From positions 1-11,697 of the forward strand of contig CALMID010000007.1 of the NCBI GenBank assembly GCA_937863915.1: a stretch of DNA of 11,697 bases. The letters run 5' to 3'. Origin of the DNA: an uncultured Pseudomonas sp. (lineage in GTDB: Bacteria > Pseudomonadota > Gammaproteobacteria > Pseudomonadales > Pseudomonadaceae). Position numbers and translations under genes: made by a program. The notes under the pieces were generated by a model, which was not told the DNA's origin, did not search any database, and worked only from the letters and a program-made list of their open reading frames with translations. This document shows positions 1 to 8,859 of this stretch, piece after piece (positions within the stretch are counted from its first letter, which is position 1; the number at the start of each line of letters is the position of its first letter).

Positions 1-1547
1 TGATCGAGCATGTGCCGTTCTACGCCATCAAGGGCTCGCCGGTGTACGAGTCGCCGCTGGGGCTGTTCAACGCAGAAGAAGACGGCGCCATCCTCGAAGA
101 GGACTACGGCATCCCGCAGCGCTACCTGAACTCGATCATGTCGCCCTGGGCCACCAAGCGCCTGGCCGAATTCGGCGGCGACATCAGCCAGTTCCGCGTG
201 GTCAAGCTGTACCCGTCCATCCTCAACCAGATCGCCGTGGCCAAGACCGAGCCCGGCGACGAGAACAACCAGGACATCTCCGCGCTGGTGGGCAAGGTGG
301 ATATCCGCAAGCTGGAGGAATTCCCGCAGAACGACGCCGACGCCTACAGCTACTCGGGCGCCCTGTGCCGGGCCAACCAGGGCCTGATGGAATTCGTCGA
401 GATGTTCAAGGCGCCGATCAAGGTGCTGCACCCGTTGCTCACCGCCACCCAGGAGGGCAACTACAACAGCACCGAGGGCCTCGGCGCACTGCCGTTCAGC
501 GGCGTCATCCTGGCCCACTCCAACGAATCCGAGTGGCACAGCTTCCGCAACAACAAGAACAACGAGGCCTTCATCGACCGCATCTACATCGTCAAGGTGC
601 CCTACTGCCTGCGCGTGTCCGACGAGGTGAAAATCTACGACAAGCTGCTGGCCAACAGCTCCCTGGCGCGCGCCCACTGCGCGCCGGACACCCTGAAGAT
701 GCTGGCGCAGTTTTCCGTATTGAGCCGCCTCAAGGAGCCGGACAACTCCAACGTCTACTCGAAGATGCGCGTGTATGACGGCGAGAACCTCAAGGACACC
801 GACCCCAAGGCCAAGTCGCTGCAGGAATACCGCGACACCGCCGGGGTAGATGAGGGCATGAACGGTCTGTCGACCCGCTTCGCCTTCAAGATTCTGTCCA
901 AGGTGTTCAACTTCGACCCCCATGAAGTGGCAGCCAACCCGGTGCACCTGCTCTATGTGCTGGAGCAGCAGATCGAGCAGGAGCAGTTCCCGGCGGAAAC
1001 CCGCGAGCGCTACCTGCGCTACATCAAGGAATACCTGGCGCCGCGCTACGTCGAGTTCATCGGCAAGGAAATCCAGACCGCCTACCTGGAGTCCTACAGC
1101 GAATACGGGCAGAACATCTTCGACCGCTATGTGCTGTACGCCGACTTCTGGATTCAGGATCAGGAATACCGCGACCCGGAAACCGGCGAGATCCTGAACC
1201 GCGCCTCGCTCAACGAGGAGCTGGAAAAAATCGAGAAACCGGCCGGCATCAGCAACCCGAAGGATTTCCGAAACGAGATCGTCAACTTTGTACTGCGCGC
1301 GCGGGCCAACAACAACGGCAAGAACCCGACCTGGATGTCCTACGAGAAGCTGCGCGTGGTGATCGAGAAGAAGATGTTCTCCAACACCGAGGACCTGCTG
1401 CCGGTCATCAGCTTCAACGCCAAGGGCAGCAAGGACGATCAGCAGAAGCACAACGACTTCGTGCGGCGCATGGTCGAGCGCGGCTACACCGAGAAGCAGG
1501 TGCGCCTGCTGTCGGAGTGGTACCTGCGCGTGCGCAAGTCGCAGTAA
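1..1547 (+). CDS. prkA: PrkA serine protein kinase (YeaG family), 5'-truncated by window edge
   Basis: PrkA is a cytoplasmic protein kinase with an AAA+-like ATPase core and a PrkA-specific C-terminal domain; in E. coli (YeaG) it belongs to the starvation and RpoS-linked response. The reading frame is open from base 3 to the TAA at 1545-1547, giving about 514 residues. The family is about 640 long, so roughly the first 125-130 residues, including the P-loop, lie upstream. The GTG at base 12 is in frame but is an internal valine, not the start. Visible family signatures are the block ending in [18 protein letters not shown] (bases 243-296), a Walker B-like stretch [10 protein letters not shown] (about 381-410), a sensor-like AHSNESEW (about 513-536), and the C-terminal [12 protein letters not shown] and [11 protein letters not shown] blocks (about 1095-1180). 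It ends in the typical EWYLRVRKS. It is first in an operon with yeaH and spoVR. Identity is near certain; the physiological substrate is unknown. Confidence 0.96.
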   Translation, partial: IEHVPFYAIKGSPVYESPLGLFNAEEDGAILEEDYGIPQRYLNSIMSPWATKRLAEFGGDISQFRVVKLYPSILNQIAVAKTEPGDENNQDISALVGKVDIRKLEEFPQNDADAYSYSGALCRANQGLMEFVEMFKAPIKVLHPLLTATQEGNYNSTEGLGALPFSGVILAHSNESEWHSFRNNKNNEAFIDRIYIVKVPYCLRVSDEVKIYDKLLANSSLARAHCAPDTLKMLAQFSVLSRLKEPDNSNVYSKMRVYDGENLKDTDPKAKSLQEYRDTAGVDEGMNGLSTRFAFKILSKVFNFDPHEVAANPVHLLYVLEQQIEQEQFPAETRERYLRYIKEYLAPRYVEFIGKEIQTAYLESYSEYGQNIFDRYVLYADFWIQDQEYRDPETGEILNRASLNEELEKIEKPAGISNPKDFRNEIVNFVLRARANNNGKNPTWMSYEKLRVVIEKKMFSNTEDLLPVISFNAKGSKDDQQKHNDFVRRMVERGYTEKQVRLLSEWYLRVRKSQ

Positions 1548-1556
1548 GCGCGCCGC

Positions 1557-1578
1557 CGGCGGGCCATGCAGCCCGCCG
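1557..1578 (+). other. GC-rich hairpin in the prkA-yeaH gap
   Basis: A perfect 8-bp inverted repeat, CGGCGGGC (1557-1564) and GCCCGCCG (1571-1578), encloses a 6-base loop, starting 9 bases after the prkA stop. No T tract follows (the next bases are TGCTGCCCCC), so it is unlikely to be a classical intrinsic terminator. It may act as an mRNA 3'-end stabiliser or partial attenuator that sets different levels for prkA and yeaH. The repeat is seen directly; the role is inference. Confidence 0.6.
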
Positions 1579-1611
1579 TGCTGCCCCCTGAGCCTGGCCC
1601 GGAGAACGGCT

Positions 1612-2883
1612 ATGAGCTATGTCATCGACCGGCGGCTGAACGGCAAGAACAAGAGCACGGTCAACCGCCAGCGCTTCCTGCGCCGCTACCGCGAGCACAT
1701 CAAGAAAGCGGTGGAGGACGCGGTCAGCCGCCGCTCCATCACCGACATGGAACACGGCGAGCAGATCAGCATTCCCGGCCGCGACATCGACGAGCCGGTG
1801 CTGCACCATGGCCGCGGCGGCCGGCAGACACAGGTGCATCCGGGCAACAAGGAATTCACCAGCGGCGAGCACATCAGCCGGCCCCAGGGTGGTGCCGGCG
1901 GACGCGGCAGCGGCAAGGCGAGCAATTCCGGCGAAGGCATGGACGAGTTCGTCTTCCAGATCACCCAGGACGAATTCCTCGACTTCATGTTCGAGGACCT
2001 GGCCCTGCCCAATCTGGTCAAGCGTCACCTGACCGGCATCGACAGTTTCAAGACGGTGCGTGCCGGCATCAGCAACGAAGGCAATCCGTCACGCATCAAC
2101 ATCGTCCGCACCTTGAGGTCCGCCCATGCGCGGCGGATCGCCCTGTCCGGTTCCAGTCGCGGCAAACTGAAACTGGCATTGGCCGAACTGGATCGCCTGA
2201 AGAGCGAAGAGCCGGACAACCTCACTGATATCGCCGCCACCGAAGAGGAAATCACCCGCCTGCGCCGGCGCATCGATAAGGTGCCGTTTCTCGACACCTT
2301 CGACCTCAAGTACAACCTGCTGAGCAAGCAGCCCAACCCGACCTCCAAGGCCGTGATGTTCTGCATCATGGACGTGTCCGGCTCGATGACCCAGGCCACC
2401 AAGGACATCGCCAAGCGCTTCTTCATCCTGCTCTATCTGTTTCTCAAGCGCAGCTACGACAAGATCGAGGTGGTGTTTATCCGCCACCACACCAGCGCCA
2501 AGGAAGTGGACGAGGAGGAGTTCTTCTACTCGCGGGAAACCGGCGGCACCATCGTCTCCAGTGCGCTCAAGCTGATGCAGGAAATCATGGCCGAGCGCTA
2601 TCCGGCCCATGAATGGAACATCTATGGCGCGCAGGCCTCCGACGGCGACAACTGGAACGACGACTCGCCCGTGTGCCGCGAAATCCTGCTGAAGCAGATC
2701 ATGCCGTTCATGCAGTACTTCACCTACGTCGAGATCACCCCGCGCGAACACCAGGCCCTGTGGTTCGAATACGAACGCGTGGGCGAAGCCTTCCCCGACA
2801 GTTTCGCCCAGCAGCAGATAGTCGCCGCCGCCGATATCTACCCGGTGTTCCGCGAACTGTTCCAGAGGAGGATCAGCGCATGA
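1612..2883 (+). CDS. yeaH: YeaH family protein (DUF444, von Willebrand A-like)
   Basis: The 423-residue product matches the usual length of YeaH/DUF444 proteins (about 427 in E. coli). The start is ATG 1612 with GGAG at 1601-1604, seven bases upstream. The N-terminal region is basic ([19 protein letters not shown]), followed by a Gly-rich, probably flexible stretch at about residues 65-105 and then the conserved DUF444 region. A VWA-type MIDAS motif, D254-V-S-G-S258-M, follows a hydrophobic beta strand (AVMFCIM), with a second metal-site-like segment [11 protein letters not shown] at about residues 310-320 and SDGDNWNDD at about 343-351. The protein is probably cytoplasmic, as no signal peptide or membrane segment is seen. 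It lies between prkA and spoVR; its stop overlaps the spoVR start by ATGA. In E. coli YeaG and YeaH act in the same starvation response. By analogy with MoxR/VWA pairs it may be the adaptor for the AAA+-like PrkA (inference). Confidence 0.93.
   Translation: MSYVIDRRLNGKNKSTVNRQRFLRRYREHIKKAVEDAVSRRSITDMEHGEQISIPGRDIDEPVLHHGRGGRQTQVHPGNKEFTSGEHISRPQGGAGGRGSGKASNSGEGMDEFVFQITQDEFLDFMFEDLALPNLVKRHLTGIDSFKTVRAGISNEGNPSRINIVRTLRSAHARRIALSGSSRGKLKLALAELDRLKSEEPDNLTDIAATEEEITRLRRRIDKVPFLDTFDLKYNLLSKQPNPTSKAVMFCIMDVSGSMTQATKDIAKRFFILLYLFLKRSYDKIEVVFIRHHTSAKEVDEEEFFYSRETGGTIVSSALKLMQEIMAERYPAHEWNIYGAQASDGDNWNDDSPVCREILLKQIMPFMQYFTYVEITPREHQALWFEYERVGEAFPDSFAQQQIVAAADIYPVFRELFQRRISA
2864..2883 (+). promoter_or_regulatory. 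Strong SD and ATGA overlap coupling yeaH to spoVR
   Basis: AGAGGAGGA at 2864-2872 is a near-ideal Shine-Dalgarno sequence inside the end of yeaH, seven bases before ATG 2880. The start codon shares bases with the yeaH stop (ATGA, 2880-2883). This fixes the spoVR start and implies translational coupling, so YeaH and SpoVR should be made in a set ratio. Confidence 0.85.
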
Positions 2884-4433
2884 GTGCCCGCCCGCGCCAG
2901 CCGATCTCCAGCGGCTCGGAATGGAGCTTCGAGCTGATCCAGCAGTACGACCGCGAGATCGCCCGTCTCGCCGAGCGCTATGCGCTGGACACCTACCCCA
3001 ACCAGATCGAGGTGATCACCGCCGAACAGATGATGGATGCCTACGCCTCGGTCGGCATGCCCATCGGCTACCACCACTGGTCCTATGGCAAACACTTCCT
3101 CGCCACCGAGAAGGGCTACTCGCGCGGGCAGATGGGCCTGGCCTACGAGATCGTGATCAACTCCGATCCGTGCATCGCCTACCTGATGGAAGAGAACACC
3201 ATGTGCATGCAGGCGCTGGTGATCGCCCATGCCTGCTACGGCCACAACAGCTTCTTCAAGGGCAACTACCTGTTCCGCAGCTGGACCGATGCCAGCTCGA
3301 TCATCGATTACCTGGTGTTCGCCAAGCAGTACATCATGCAATGCGAGGAACGCCACGGCATCGACGCCGTGGAGGAGCTGCTGGATTCCTGTCACGCGCT
3401 GATGAACTACGGCGTTGACCGCTACAAGCGCCCTTATCCGATATCCGCCGAGGAAGAACGGCAACGGCAGAAGGAGCGCGAGGAACAATTGCAGCGGCAG
3501 GTCAACGACCTGTGGCGCACCATCCCCAAGACCGGCGACAAGCAAAAGGCCAGCGACGGCAAACGCTGGCCGGCCGAACCGCAGGAAAACATCCTGTATT
3601 TTCTGGAGAAGCACGCGCCGCTGCTGGAACCCTGGCAGCGCGAGGTGGTGCGCATCGTGCGCAAGGTCGCCCAGTACTTCTACCCGCAGCGCCAGACCCA
3701 GGTCATGAACGAGGGCTGGGCCACCTTCTGGCACTACACCCTGCTCAACGACCTGTACGACGAAGGCCTGGTCACCGACGGTTTCATGCTGGAATTCCTC
3801 CAGTACCACACCAGCGTGGTGTTCCAGCCGAGCTTCGACAGCCCCTACTACAGCGGCATCAACCCCTATGCCCTGGGCTTTGCCATGTACCAGGACATCC
3901 GCCGCATCTGCGAAAACCCCACCGACGAGGACAAGCACTGGTTCCCCGACATCGCCGGCAGCGACTGGCTGTCGACCCTGAAATTCGCCATGCAGAGTTT
4001 CAAGGACGAAAGCTTCATCCTGCAGTACCTGTCGCCCAAGGTGATCCGCGACTTCAAGCTGTTCAGCATCATCGACGACGACCTGAAGGACGACCTGCTG
4101 GTGTCGGCCATCCACGACGAACCGGGCTACCGGCATATCCGTGAGCTGCTGGCAGCGCAGTACAACCTAGGCAACCGCGAACCCAACGTGCAGATCTGGA
4201 ACGTCGACCGCCGTGGCGACCGCTCACTGACCCTGCGCCACACCCAGCACGACCGCAAACCGCTGGCCGACTCCTGCGACGAGGTGATGAAGCACCTGCA
4301 CCGCCTGTGGGGGTTCGACATCCATCTGGAAAGCGTGCAGGGCGAGCAGGTGGTGCGCACCCGGCATATGCCGCTGAAACCGTCGCTGGAAAGCGAGCAG
4401 CCGCGCCTGGACCTGATCGTTCCGCCCATTTGA
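2880..4433 (+). CDS. ycgB: SpoVR family protein (YcgB-like)
   Basis: The 517-residue product is close to E. coli YcgB (about 510). SpoVR takes its name from Bacillus subtilis, where it affects the spore cortex; in proteobacteria the molecular function is unknown and the gene commonly travels with prkA and yeaH. The frame is open further upstream, inside yeaH, but ATG 2880 is chosen because of the strong Shine-Dalgarno sequence and because the protein then begins like the family. Signatures include [14 protein letters not shown] (around residues 58-71), H117-A-C-Y-G-H122-N-SFFKGNY, a charged helical stretch ([17 protein letters not shown], about 190-206), M276-N-E-G-W-A-T-F-W-H285, and [15 protein letters not shown]. 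The conserved His and Glu residues could bind metal, which is inference only. No signal peptide or membrane segment is seen. It is the last gene of the prkA operon. Confidence 0.94.
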   Translation: MSARPRQPISSGSEWSFELIQQYDREIARLAERYALDTYPNQIEVITAEQMMDAYASVGMPIGYHHWSYGKHFLATEKGYSRGQMGLAYEIVINSDPCIAYLMEENTMCMQALVIAHACYGHNSFFKGNYLFRSWTDASSIIDYLVFAKQYIMQCEERHGIDAVEELLDSCHALMNYGVDRYKRPYPISAEEERQRQKEREEQLQRQVNDLWRTIPKTGDKQKASDGKRWPAEPQENILYFLEKHAPLLEPWQREVVRIVRKVAQYFYPQRQTQVMNEGWATFWHYTLLNDLYDEGLVTDGFMLEFLQYHTSVVFQPSFDSPYYSGINPYALGFAMYQDIRRICENPTDEDKHWFPDIAGSDWLSTLKFAMQSFKDESFILQYLSPKVIRDFKLFSIIDDDLKDDLLVSAIHDEPGYRHIRELLAAQYNLGNREPNVQIWNVDRRGDRSLTLRHTQHDRKPLADSCDEVMKHLHRLWGFDIHLESVQGEQVVRTRHMPLKPSLESEQPRLDLIVPPI

Positions 4434-4494
4434 TCGGTTGACCCGCATGGTCCTGAGCCACAGCATCGGCGGCACATTCCAAGAGCGAGCGGTC

Positions 4495-5016
4495 ATGCGC
4501 CTGTTTGTCATTCTCCTGCTGATCATGGGCCTGGCCACCTGCGCCAGCGTCATTCCGCAATCCGAGATCATCACCCCGGCCAGCCCGGCCCTGAGCGGAC
4601 TGCAGCGCTACCAGTTGATCGCCCCGGAGCAGGCCCTGCAGGGCGAGCCGCCCTTCCGTCAGCGCTACGCCGAGCTGGCCATCGAACTGCAGCGCGGCCT
4701 GGCCGAGCAGGGCTACCGGAACGATGCTCAACAACCGCAACTGAGGGTCTACTACTGGCTGGCCGTACAGGATCAACCGCTGGAGTTCCGCGTCGATAAT
4801 GCCGGCCTGCTCGGCCCCTACCAGAGCATTCACCGGCTGCGCGACAGCACGGGCACGCTGCGCGTGCGCCTCACCGACCTGCAGGATCAGACGCTCTGGG
4901 AAGGCAAGGTCAGCACCGGCCTGAGCCCGGAGCGCGACAGCGCCGAGCTGCTGCAGCAGGCTCTGGGCGCCCTGCTCCGGCAAATCCCCCAGGCCACCGG
5001 TTCCGCGATGAACTAA
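4495..5016 (+). CDS. Small DUF4136-like protein, probable lipoprotein
   Basis: The product is 173 residues from ATG 4495. The frame extends to an ATG at 4447 and further upstream, but 4495 places a classic export signal (Met-Arg, then the hydrophobic run [12 protein letters not shown]) at the N terminus. It is followed by a lipobox-like L13-A-T-C16, with Ala and Ser after the Cys. Thr at -1 is unusual, as Gly, Ala or Ser is the norm, so lipidation is likely but not assured; if lipidated, Ala-Ser after the Cys favours the outer membrane. The body fits the DUF4136 pattern: a [10 protein letters not shown] start, an [17 protein letters not shown] helix, a Q-x-RVYYWL strand, then [17 protein letters not shown] near the end. 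Function is unknown. It follows spoVR by 61 bases and precedes cca by 47. A weak purine-rich site (AAGAGCGAG, 4481-4489) precedes the start. Confidence 0.72.
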   Translation: MRLFVILLLIMGLATCASVIPQSEIITPASPALSGLQRYQLIAPEQALQGEPPFRQRYAELAIELQRGLAEQGYRNDAQQPQLRVYYWLAVQDQPLEFRVDNAGLLGPYQSIHRLRDSTGTLRVRLTDLQDQTLWEGKVSTGLSPERDSAELLQQALGALLRQIPQATGSAMN

Positions 5017-5063
5017 GACGCCCACTGCGCCGCCCGGTATGCTTAGCGGCAACGGAGGTCGGC

Positions 5064-6305
5064 ATGCAGATTTATAAAGTGGGTGGGGCGGTACGCGATC
5101 GGTTACTCGGTCGCGCGGTGACTGATGTCGACTGGGTGGTGGTCGGGGCCGACGCCCAGGCCATGCTTGATCAGGGCTATCGTCCGGTGGGCGGTGATTT
5201 CCCGGTATTTCTCCACCCGCAGACGGCCGAGGAATACGCACTGGCACGAACCGAGCGCAAGAGTGGCGTGGGCTATGGCGGCTTTACCTTCTACGCCAGC
5301 CCGGATGTGACGCTGGAAGAAGACCTGATCCGCCGCGACTTCACCGTCAACGCCATGGCCGAAGATGGGCAGGGCCGCGTCATCGATCCTTACGGCGGTC
5401 AGCGCGATCTGGCCGACCGCGTGCTGCGCCATGTCTCCCCCGCCTTCGCCGAAGACCCACTGCGAGTCCTGCGCGTCGCCCGCTTCGCGGCCCGCTATGC
5501 GCCGCTGGGCTTTCGCGTCGCCGAGGAGACCCTCGCACTGATGCGCCAGATCGCCGAGTCCGGCGAACTGGCTGCGCTGACGGCCGAACGCAGCTGGAAG
5601 GAAGTCTCCCGGGCCCTGATGGAGCCTCGCCCGGAGGTCTTCATCGAAGTGCTGCGTAACTGCGGCGCCCTGGCCGCCTGGCTGCCGGAAGTGGATGCGC
5701 TGTTTGGCGTGCCGCAGACCGCCACCCACCACCCCGAAGTCGACACCGGCGTGCACGTACTCATGGTGCTGCATCAATGCGCCGAGCACGACCAGCCGCT
5801 GAATGTCCGCTGGGCCAGCCTGCTGCACGACGTGGGCAAGGGGCTGACGCCAGCAGACGAGTGGCCGCGCCACATTGCCCATGAACACAAGGGCTTGCGC
5901 CTGATAAAGGCGATCAATCAGCGCAGCAAGGTGCCCAGGGAGTGTGCCGAGCTGGCTCTGCTGGTCGGCGAATACCACACCCACGGCCACCGCGCTCTGG
6001 AACTGCGCGCCGACACCCTGCTCAAGCTGCTGCAGAGCTTCGATGCCTATCGCCGCCCGCAGCGCTTTGCCGAGTTTGTCGCCGCCTGTGAAATGGATGC
6101 CCGTGGCCGTCTGGGCTTCGAGCAGCGCGACTACCCGCAGGCAGCCTACCTGCTGGGCGCGGCAGAGGCCGCCCGCCAGGTGGCCGTGCAGCCACTGGTC
6201 GAAAAGGGCTTCAAGGGAGCGGAACTGGGTGAGGCGCTGCAGCGCGAACGCCTCAAGGCACTGAGCGCCTACAAGGCTGCCAGCGGCAACCTCAAAGAGG
6301 CTTGA
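5064..6305 (+). CDS. cca: CCA tRNA nucleotidyltransferase with HD domain (multifunctional CCA protein)
   Basis: This enzyme adds or repairs the 3' CCA end of tRNA using CTP and ATP without a nucleic acid template. The product is 413 residues (E. coli Cca is 412). ATG 5064 has GGAGGT at 5054-5059. The class II nucleotidyltransferase head is clear: G7-G-A-V-R-D12, catalytic D21-V-D23, RRDFTVNA at 90-97, then DPYGGQRDL and the [11 protein letters not shown] motif that selects bases. The C-terminal half carries an HD phosphohydrolase domain with [10 protein letters not shown] and LL-H255-D256-VGK; in E. coli this domain gives phosphatase and 2',3'-cyclic phosphodiesterase activity. All key residues are present, so it should be active. 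It shares its strand with the preceding lipoprotein gene. Its last 14 bases overlap the end of the convergent folK-like gene. Confidence 0.97.
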   Translation: MQIYKVGGAVRDRLLGRAVTDVDWVVVGADAQAMLDQGYRPVGGDFPVFLHPQTAEEYALARTERKSGVGYGGFTFYASPDVTLEEDLIRRDFTVNAMAEDGQGRVIDPYGGQRDLADRVLRHVSPAFAEDPLRVLRVARFAARYAPLGFRVAEETLALMRQIAESGELAALTAERSWKEVSRALMEPRPEVFIEVLRNCGALAAWLPEVDALFGVPQTATHHPEVDTGVHVLMVLHQCAEHDQPLNVRWASLLHDVGKGLTPADEWPRHIAHEHKGLRLIKAINQRSKVPRECAELALLVGEYHTHGHRALELRADTLLKLLQSFDAYRRPQRFAEFVAACEMDARGRLGFEQRDYPQAAYLLGAAEAARQVAVQPLVEKGFKGAELGEALQRERLKALSAYKAASGNLKEA

Positions 6306-6840
6306 GCGGCGCCGGGTACGCCTGCAACAGGCTCTCCGGCGTCAACGCCTGCCCGCGCCAGCTGAATGCCACCGGCCACAGCTGCTGCTCGCTGCGCATG
6401 GCATCCCACAACTCGGCAAACGACTGCCCCGTACCAGGATGCTGCTGCGCCGGCGCAAGCAGCGCCAGGGGCCAGAGGACAAAGGCATTCTTGAGGATTT
6501 CCGCGCGCGGCAGGGTCAGCCCCTCGAATTCGCCGACCCGATCACCGTAGAGCAGCACGTCGATATCCAGCGGCAGCCCTTTGCGCTCGGGGGCATAACG
6601 GCCGTTGTCGGCCTCGATGGCTTTCAGCCAGCGATCCAGCTCAGCGAGGCTCAAGGCCGTCTCGGCCTGCACCACCAGGTTGAGGAAAGGACCGCTTTTG
6701 ATGCCCACGGCCTGACTCTCGAACACCGGCGAGCAGCGCAGGTCGATCAGGAAGGCCGACAACGCCTCCAGACCGGCCAGCAAATGGCGCTCGCGCTCGA
6801 TATTGCTACCGAGGCCAAGGAAAACGGTGGTCAGCGACAT
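6292..6840 (-). CDS. HPPK-like protein (FolK paralogue), 2-amino-4-hydroxy-6-hydroxymethyldihydropteridine diphosphokinase family
   Basis: HPPK moves pyrophosphate from ATP to 6-hydroxymethyl-7,8-dihydropterin in folate synthesis. The product has 182 residues (E. coli FolK about 159), with a C-terminal extension. Family features present: LGLGSNIE (8-15), [11 protein letters not shown] (51-61), R81 (E. coli R82), L91-D92-I-D94-VLLYG with the two Mg-binding aspartates (E. coli D95 and D97), and FVLWPL (120-125). Features missing on alignment with E. coli from memory: the WGPR segment with R92 is replaced by KGLP and is one residue shorter, H115 is Arg112, and R121 is Asn118. It may therefore have weak or changed activity. 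Pseudomonads carry another folK elsewhere (with pcnB and panB), making this a second, folB-linked copy. ATG 6840 lies inside the end of folB (10-base overlap), with GGAG upstream. Its 3' end overlaps cca. Confidence 0.85.
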   Translation of the reverse strand: MSLTTVFLGLGSNIERERHLLAGLEALSAFLIDLRCSPVFESQAVGIKSGPFLNLVVQAETALSLAELDRWLKAIEADNGRYAPERKGLPLDIDVLLYGDRVGEFEGLTLPRAEILKNAFVLWPLALLAPAQQHPGTGQSFAELWDAMRSEQQLWPVAFSWRGQALTPESLLQAYPAPLKPL

Positions 6841-7184
6841 CCGCGCTCGATCTCCACGCCCACGCCGCGCGCCGCCGGCACTGCACCGGGCTTGGTCAGC
6901 TTTAGGCGCAGCCAGCGGATGCCGAACTCGCTCATCAGCAAGGCGGCCAGACGTTCGGCGAAGGTCTCCACCAGCTGGAACTGCGCGCCCTCGGCAAACT
7001 GCTGGATGCGCGCCGACACCGTGGCGTAGTCGAGCGCCAAGCTCAGGTCATCGTTTGCTGCGGGCAGGCTGTTGTCCCAGGCAAACTGCAGATCGAGGCT
7101 CAGGCACTGGCGGATCTTGCGCTCCCAGTCGTACACCCCGATCACGGTATCGACCTCCAGCCCCTCGATGAAAACCATGTCCAC
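6831..7184 (-). CDS. folB: Dihydroneopterin aldolase
   Basis: FolB cleaves 7,8-dihydroneopterin to 6-hydroxymethyl-7,8-dihydropterin and glycolaldehyde (and can epimerise at C2'), the step just before HPPK. The product is 117 residues, normal for the family. Motifs: IGVYDWER (15-22) with the catalytic-site Glu21, Y53 in LDYATV, E73 in the [10 protein letters not shown] substrate-binding helix, and catalytic K98 in LTKPGAV, followed by GVGVEIER. I choose GTG 7184 over ATG 7178 because the resulting start aligns with the E. coli sequence MDIVFIE; an in-frame stop lies a few codons upstream. GAGG about 11 bases before the GTG is a loosely placed ribosome site. It is co-transcribed with the overlapping folK-like gene and divergent from plsY. 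Confidence 0.93.
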   Translation of the reverse strand: MDMVFIEGLEVDTVIGVYDWERKIRQCLSLDLQFAWDNSLPAANDDLSLALDYATVSARIQQFAEGAQFQLVETFAERLAALLMSEFGIRWLRLKLTKPGAVPAARGVGVEIERGCR

Positions 7185-7200
7185 GTCTGTGCTGCCTCGT

Positions 7201-7206
7201 TACAAT
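7201..7206 (+). promoter_or_regulatory. Possible -10 element for plsY
   Basis: TACAAT (5 of 6 to TATAAT) lies 30 bases before the chosen plsY start, in the short gap between divergent folB and plsY. No good -35 hexamer is seen 16-18 bases upstream (TGTCCA at 7178-7183 is poor), so this is a weak call. A -35 there would sit inside the folB start region. Confidence 0.35.
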
Positions 7207-7213
7207 CGGGGCT
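7202..7213. repeat. 12-base motif ACAATCGGGGCT, copy 1 (folB-plsY gap)
   Basis: This exact 12-mer occurs again at 8860-8871, directly upstream of tsaD. Both copies lie in gaps between divergent genes and have the same orientation. Here it overlaps the candidate plsY -10 (TACAAT). Its meaning is unknown; it may reflect a shared promoter element. Confidence 0.5.
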
Positions 7214-7235
7214 CACACGCCCCGGAATGGATACC

Positions 7236-7805
7236 ATGTTCTGGCTGTTGGCGATCCTCGCCTACCTGCTTGGCTCCCTGTCCTTCGCCATCCTGCTCAG
7301 TCATCTGGCAGGTCTGGGCGACCCGCGCGCGGCAGGCTCCGGCAACCCCGGCGCCACCAACATGCTGCGTGTGGCCGGCAAGAAACTCGCCCTCCTCACC
7401 CTGCTCGGTGATCTGAGCAAAGGCCTGCTACCGGTAGCAGTCGCCTGGGGCGCCGGCTTCAATCTGCAGGAACAAGCCTGGATCGGTCTGGCGGCGGTAG
7501 TCGGCCACCTCTACCCGGTATTTTTCCGTTTCCAGGGCGGCAAGGGCGTTGCCACCGCCGCGGGCATGCTGCTGGGCCTTTATCCGCCCGCCGCCGTGCT
7601 CGCACTGGCAGCCTGGGCCCTGACCTTCAAGCTCAGCCGCACCAGCTCACTCGCCTCGCTGACCGCCACTCCGCTGACCCTGCCCTTGCTGGCCTGGCAG
7701 CAACCGGCGGCCTTGTTGCCGATGAGTGTACTGACCCTGCTCATCGTCTGGCGTCACCGCAGCAATCTACGCGACCTGTTGGCCGGGCGCGAACGACATT
7801 TCTGA
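7236..7805 (+). CDS. plsY: Glycerol-3-phosphate acyltransferase PlsY
   Basis: PlsY is an inner-membrane enzyme that acylates glycerol-3-phosphate with acyl-phosphate made by PlsX, giving lysophosphatidic acid, the first step of phospholipid synthesis. The product is 189 residues from ATG 7236. An in-frame ATG at 7227 would add three residues, but only 7236 has a purine-rich site upstream (GGAATGGA, 7224-7231) and it matches the [14 protein letters not shown] start remembered for Pseudomonas PlsY. The three conserved motifs are present: GSLSFAILL (13-21), [12 protein letters not shown] (34-45) and [18 protein letters not shown] (90-107). There are about five hydrophobic segments, and the tail is basic ([18 protein letters not shown]). 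It stands alone, divergent from folB and convergent with tsaD. Confidence 0.95.
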   Translation: MFWLLAILAYLLGSLSFAILLSHLAGLGDPRAAGSGNPGATNMLRVAGKKLALLTLLGDLSKGLLPVAVAWGAGFNLQEQAWIGLAAVVGHLYPVFFRFQGGKGVATAAGMLLGLYPPAAVLALAAWALTFKLSRTSSLASLTATPLTLPLLAWQQPAALLPMSVLTLLIVWRHRSNLRDLLAGRERHF

Positions 7806-7825
7806 CCCGTGCACATGAGCCGTGC

Positions 7826-8851
7826 TCACAGTGGCGGCAGACTATCCATCGGCCAGCGTGCCTGCACACTGATCGCCAGTCCTTCATGCTGACCGGCCAG
7901 CAGACGCTGGCAACCGGCGTAGGCAATCATCGCCCCGTTATCGGTACAGAAGCGCGGCCGGGCATAGAACACCCGGCCCTTGAGTCCCGCCAGCATCTGC
8001 TCCAGGGACTGACGCAGTGCCTGATTGGCACTGACCCCACCGGCAATCACCAGGCTGTTCAGCCCGGTCTGCTTGAGCGCGCGCTGGCACTTGATGGTCA
8101 GGGTGTCGACCACGGCCTCCTGGAAGCCACGGGCGATATCGCAGCGGGTCTGCTCGGTCAGATCACCGGCCTGCTGGCACTGCTGCCAGGCATTCAGTGC
8201 CGAAGTCTTCAGCCCACTGAAACTGAACTCCAGCCCCGGCCGGTCGGTCATCGGCCGCGGAAATTTGAAGCGTCCGGCCACGCCCTGCTCGGCCAGGCGG
8301 GCAATCTCAGGCCCGCCCGGGTAGGGCAGCCCCATCAGCTTGGCGGTCTTGTCGAACGCCTCGCCGGCAGCATCGTCGATCGACTCGCCCAGCAGCTCAT
8401 AACGGCCGATGCCATCGACCCGCACCAGCTGGGTGTGGCCGCCGGACACCAGCAGGGCGACAAAGGGAAACTGCGGCGGCTGCTCTTCCAGCATGGGAGC
8501 CAGCAGATGACCTTCCATATGGTGCACCCCGACCGCCGGGACGCCCCAGGCAAAGGCCAGCGCCTGCGCGCAGGACGCACCGACCAGCAACGCACCGACC
8601 AGGCCAGGCCCGGCGGTATAGGCGATGGCCTGAATATCCGCGGCGTCACGCCCGGCCTCGGCCAGTACCTGGCGGATCAGCGGCAGCATGCGTTTGACGT
8701 GATCGCGCGAGGCCAGCTCGGGCACCACACCGCCATACACCCGGTGCAGGTCGATCTGGCTGAACAGGGCATCGGCCAGCAGGCCGCGCTCGCTGTCGTA
8801 AAGCGCCACGCCGGTTTCGTCGCAGGAGGTTTCCAGTCCCAGTACAAGCAT
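7826..8851 (-). CDS. tsaD: tRNA N6-adenosine threonylcarbamoyltransferase TsaD
   Basis: TsaD (formerly Gcp/YgjD) transfers the threonylcarbamoyl group to A37 of ANN-decoding tRNAs, forming t6A with TsaB and TsaE after TsaC makes the intermediate; it is a Kae1/Qri7 family, ASKHA-fold metalloprotein and generally essential. From ATG 8851 the protein is 341 residues, the usual length. Motifs: [10 protein letters not shown] (4-13), [11 protein letters not shown] (39-49), metal ligands H111 and H115 in [14 protein letters not shown] (135-142), [10 protein letters not shown] (163-172), FSFSGLK (209-215), [10 protein letters not shown] (271-280) and the third metal ligand D304 in CTDNGAM. An in-frame TTG at 8863 would add four residues with no family support. 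No convincing Shine-Dalgarno sequence precedes the ATG. It is divergent from rpsU, the usual arrangement in gammaproteobacteria. Confidence 0.97.
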   Translation of the reverse strand: MLVLGLETSCDETGVALYDSERGLLADALFSQIDLHRVYGGVVPELASRDHVKRMLPLIRQVLAEAGRDAADIQAIAYTAGPGLVGALLVGASCAQALAFAWGVPAVGVHHMEGHLLAPMLEEQPPQFPFVALLVSGGHTQLVRVDGIGRYELLGESIDDAAGEAFDKTAKLMGLPYPGGPEIARLAEQGVAGRFKFPRPMTDRPGLEFSFSGLKTSALNAWQQCQQAGDLTEQTRCDIARGFQEAVVDTLTIKCQRALKQTGLNSLVIAGGVSANQALRQSLEQMLAGLKGRVFYARPRFCTDNGAMIAYAGCQRLLAGQHEGLAISVQARWPMDSLPPL

Positions 8852-8859
8852 GTTCGGGC

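Noticed and set aside
2613..2879. Longer N-terminal extension of SpoVR inside yeaH
   Set aside because: The extension is a shadow of yeaH coding sequence, whereas ATG 2880 has a near-ideal ribosome site and gives the family's usual length.
2838..4136. 432-codon open frame on the minus strand opposite spoVR
   Set aside because: It lies fully antisense to a clear SpoVR gene, has a Val/Leu/Ala/Gly/His-rich composition typical of GC-rich shadow frames, and shows no family motif.
5038..5043. TATGCT as a -10 element for cca
   Set aside because: Only four of six bases match and no -35 is visible at the right spacing; the sequence lies too close to the ribosome-binding site for a confident call.
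4069..5247. 392-codon minus-strand open frame spanning the end of spoVR, the lipoprotein gene and the start of cca
   Set aside because: It crosses three well-supported plus-strand genes and their spacers, with no motif and a low-complexity Arg/Pro/Ala composition.
7816..7828. TGAGC-CGT-GCTCA hairpin between convergent plsY and tsaD as a bidirectional terminator
   Set aside because: The stem is only 5 bp and no T tract follows on either strand.
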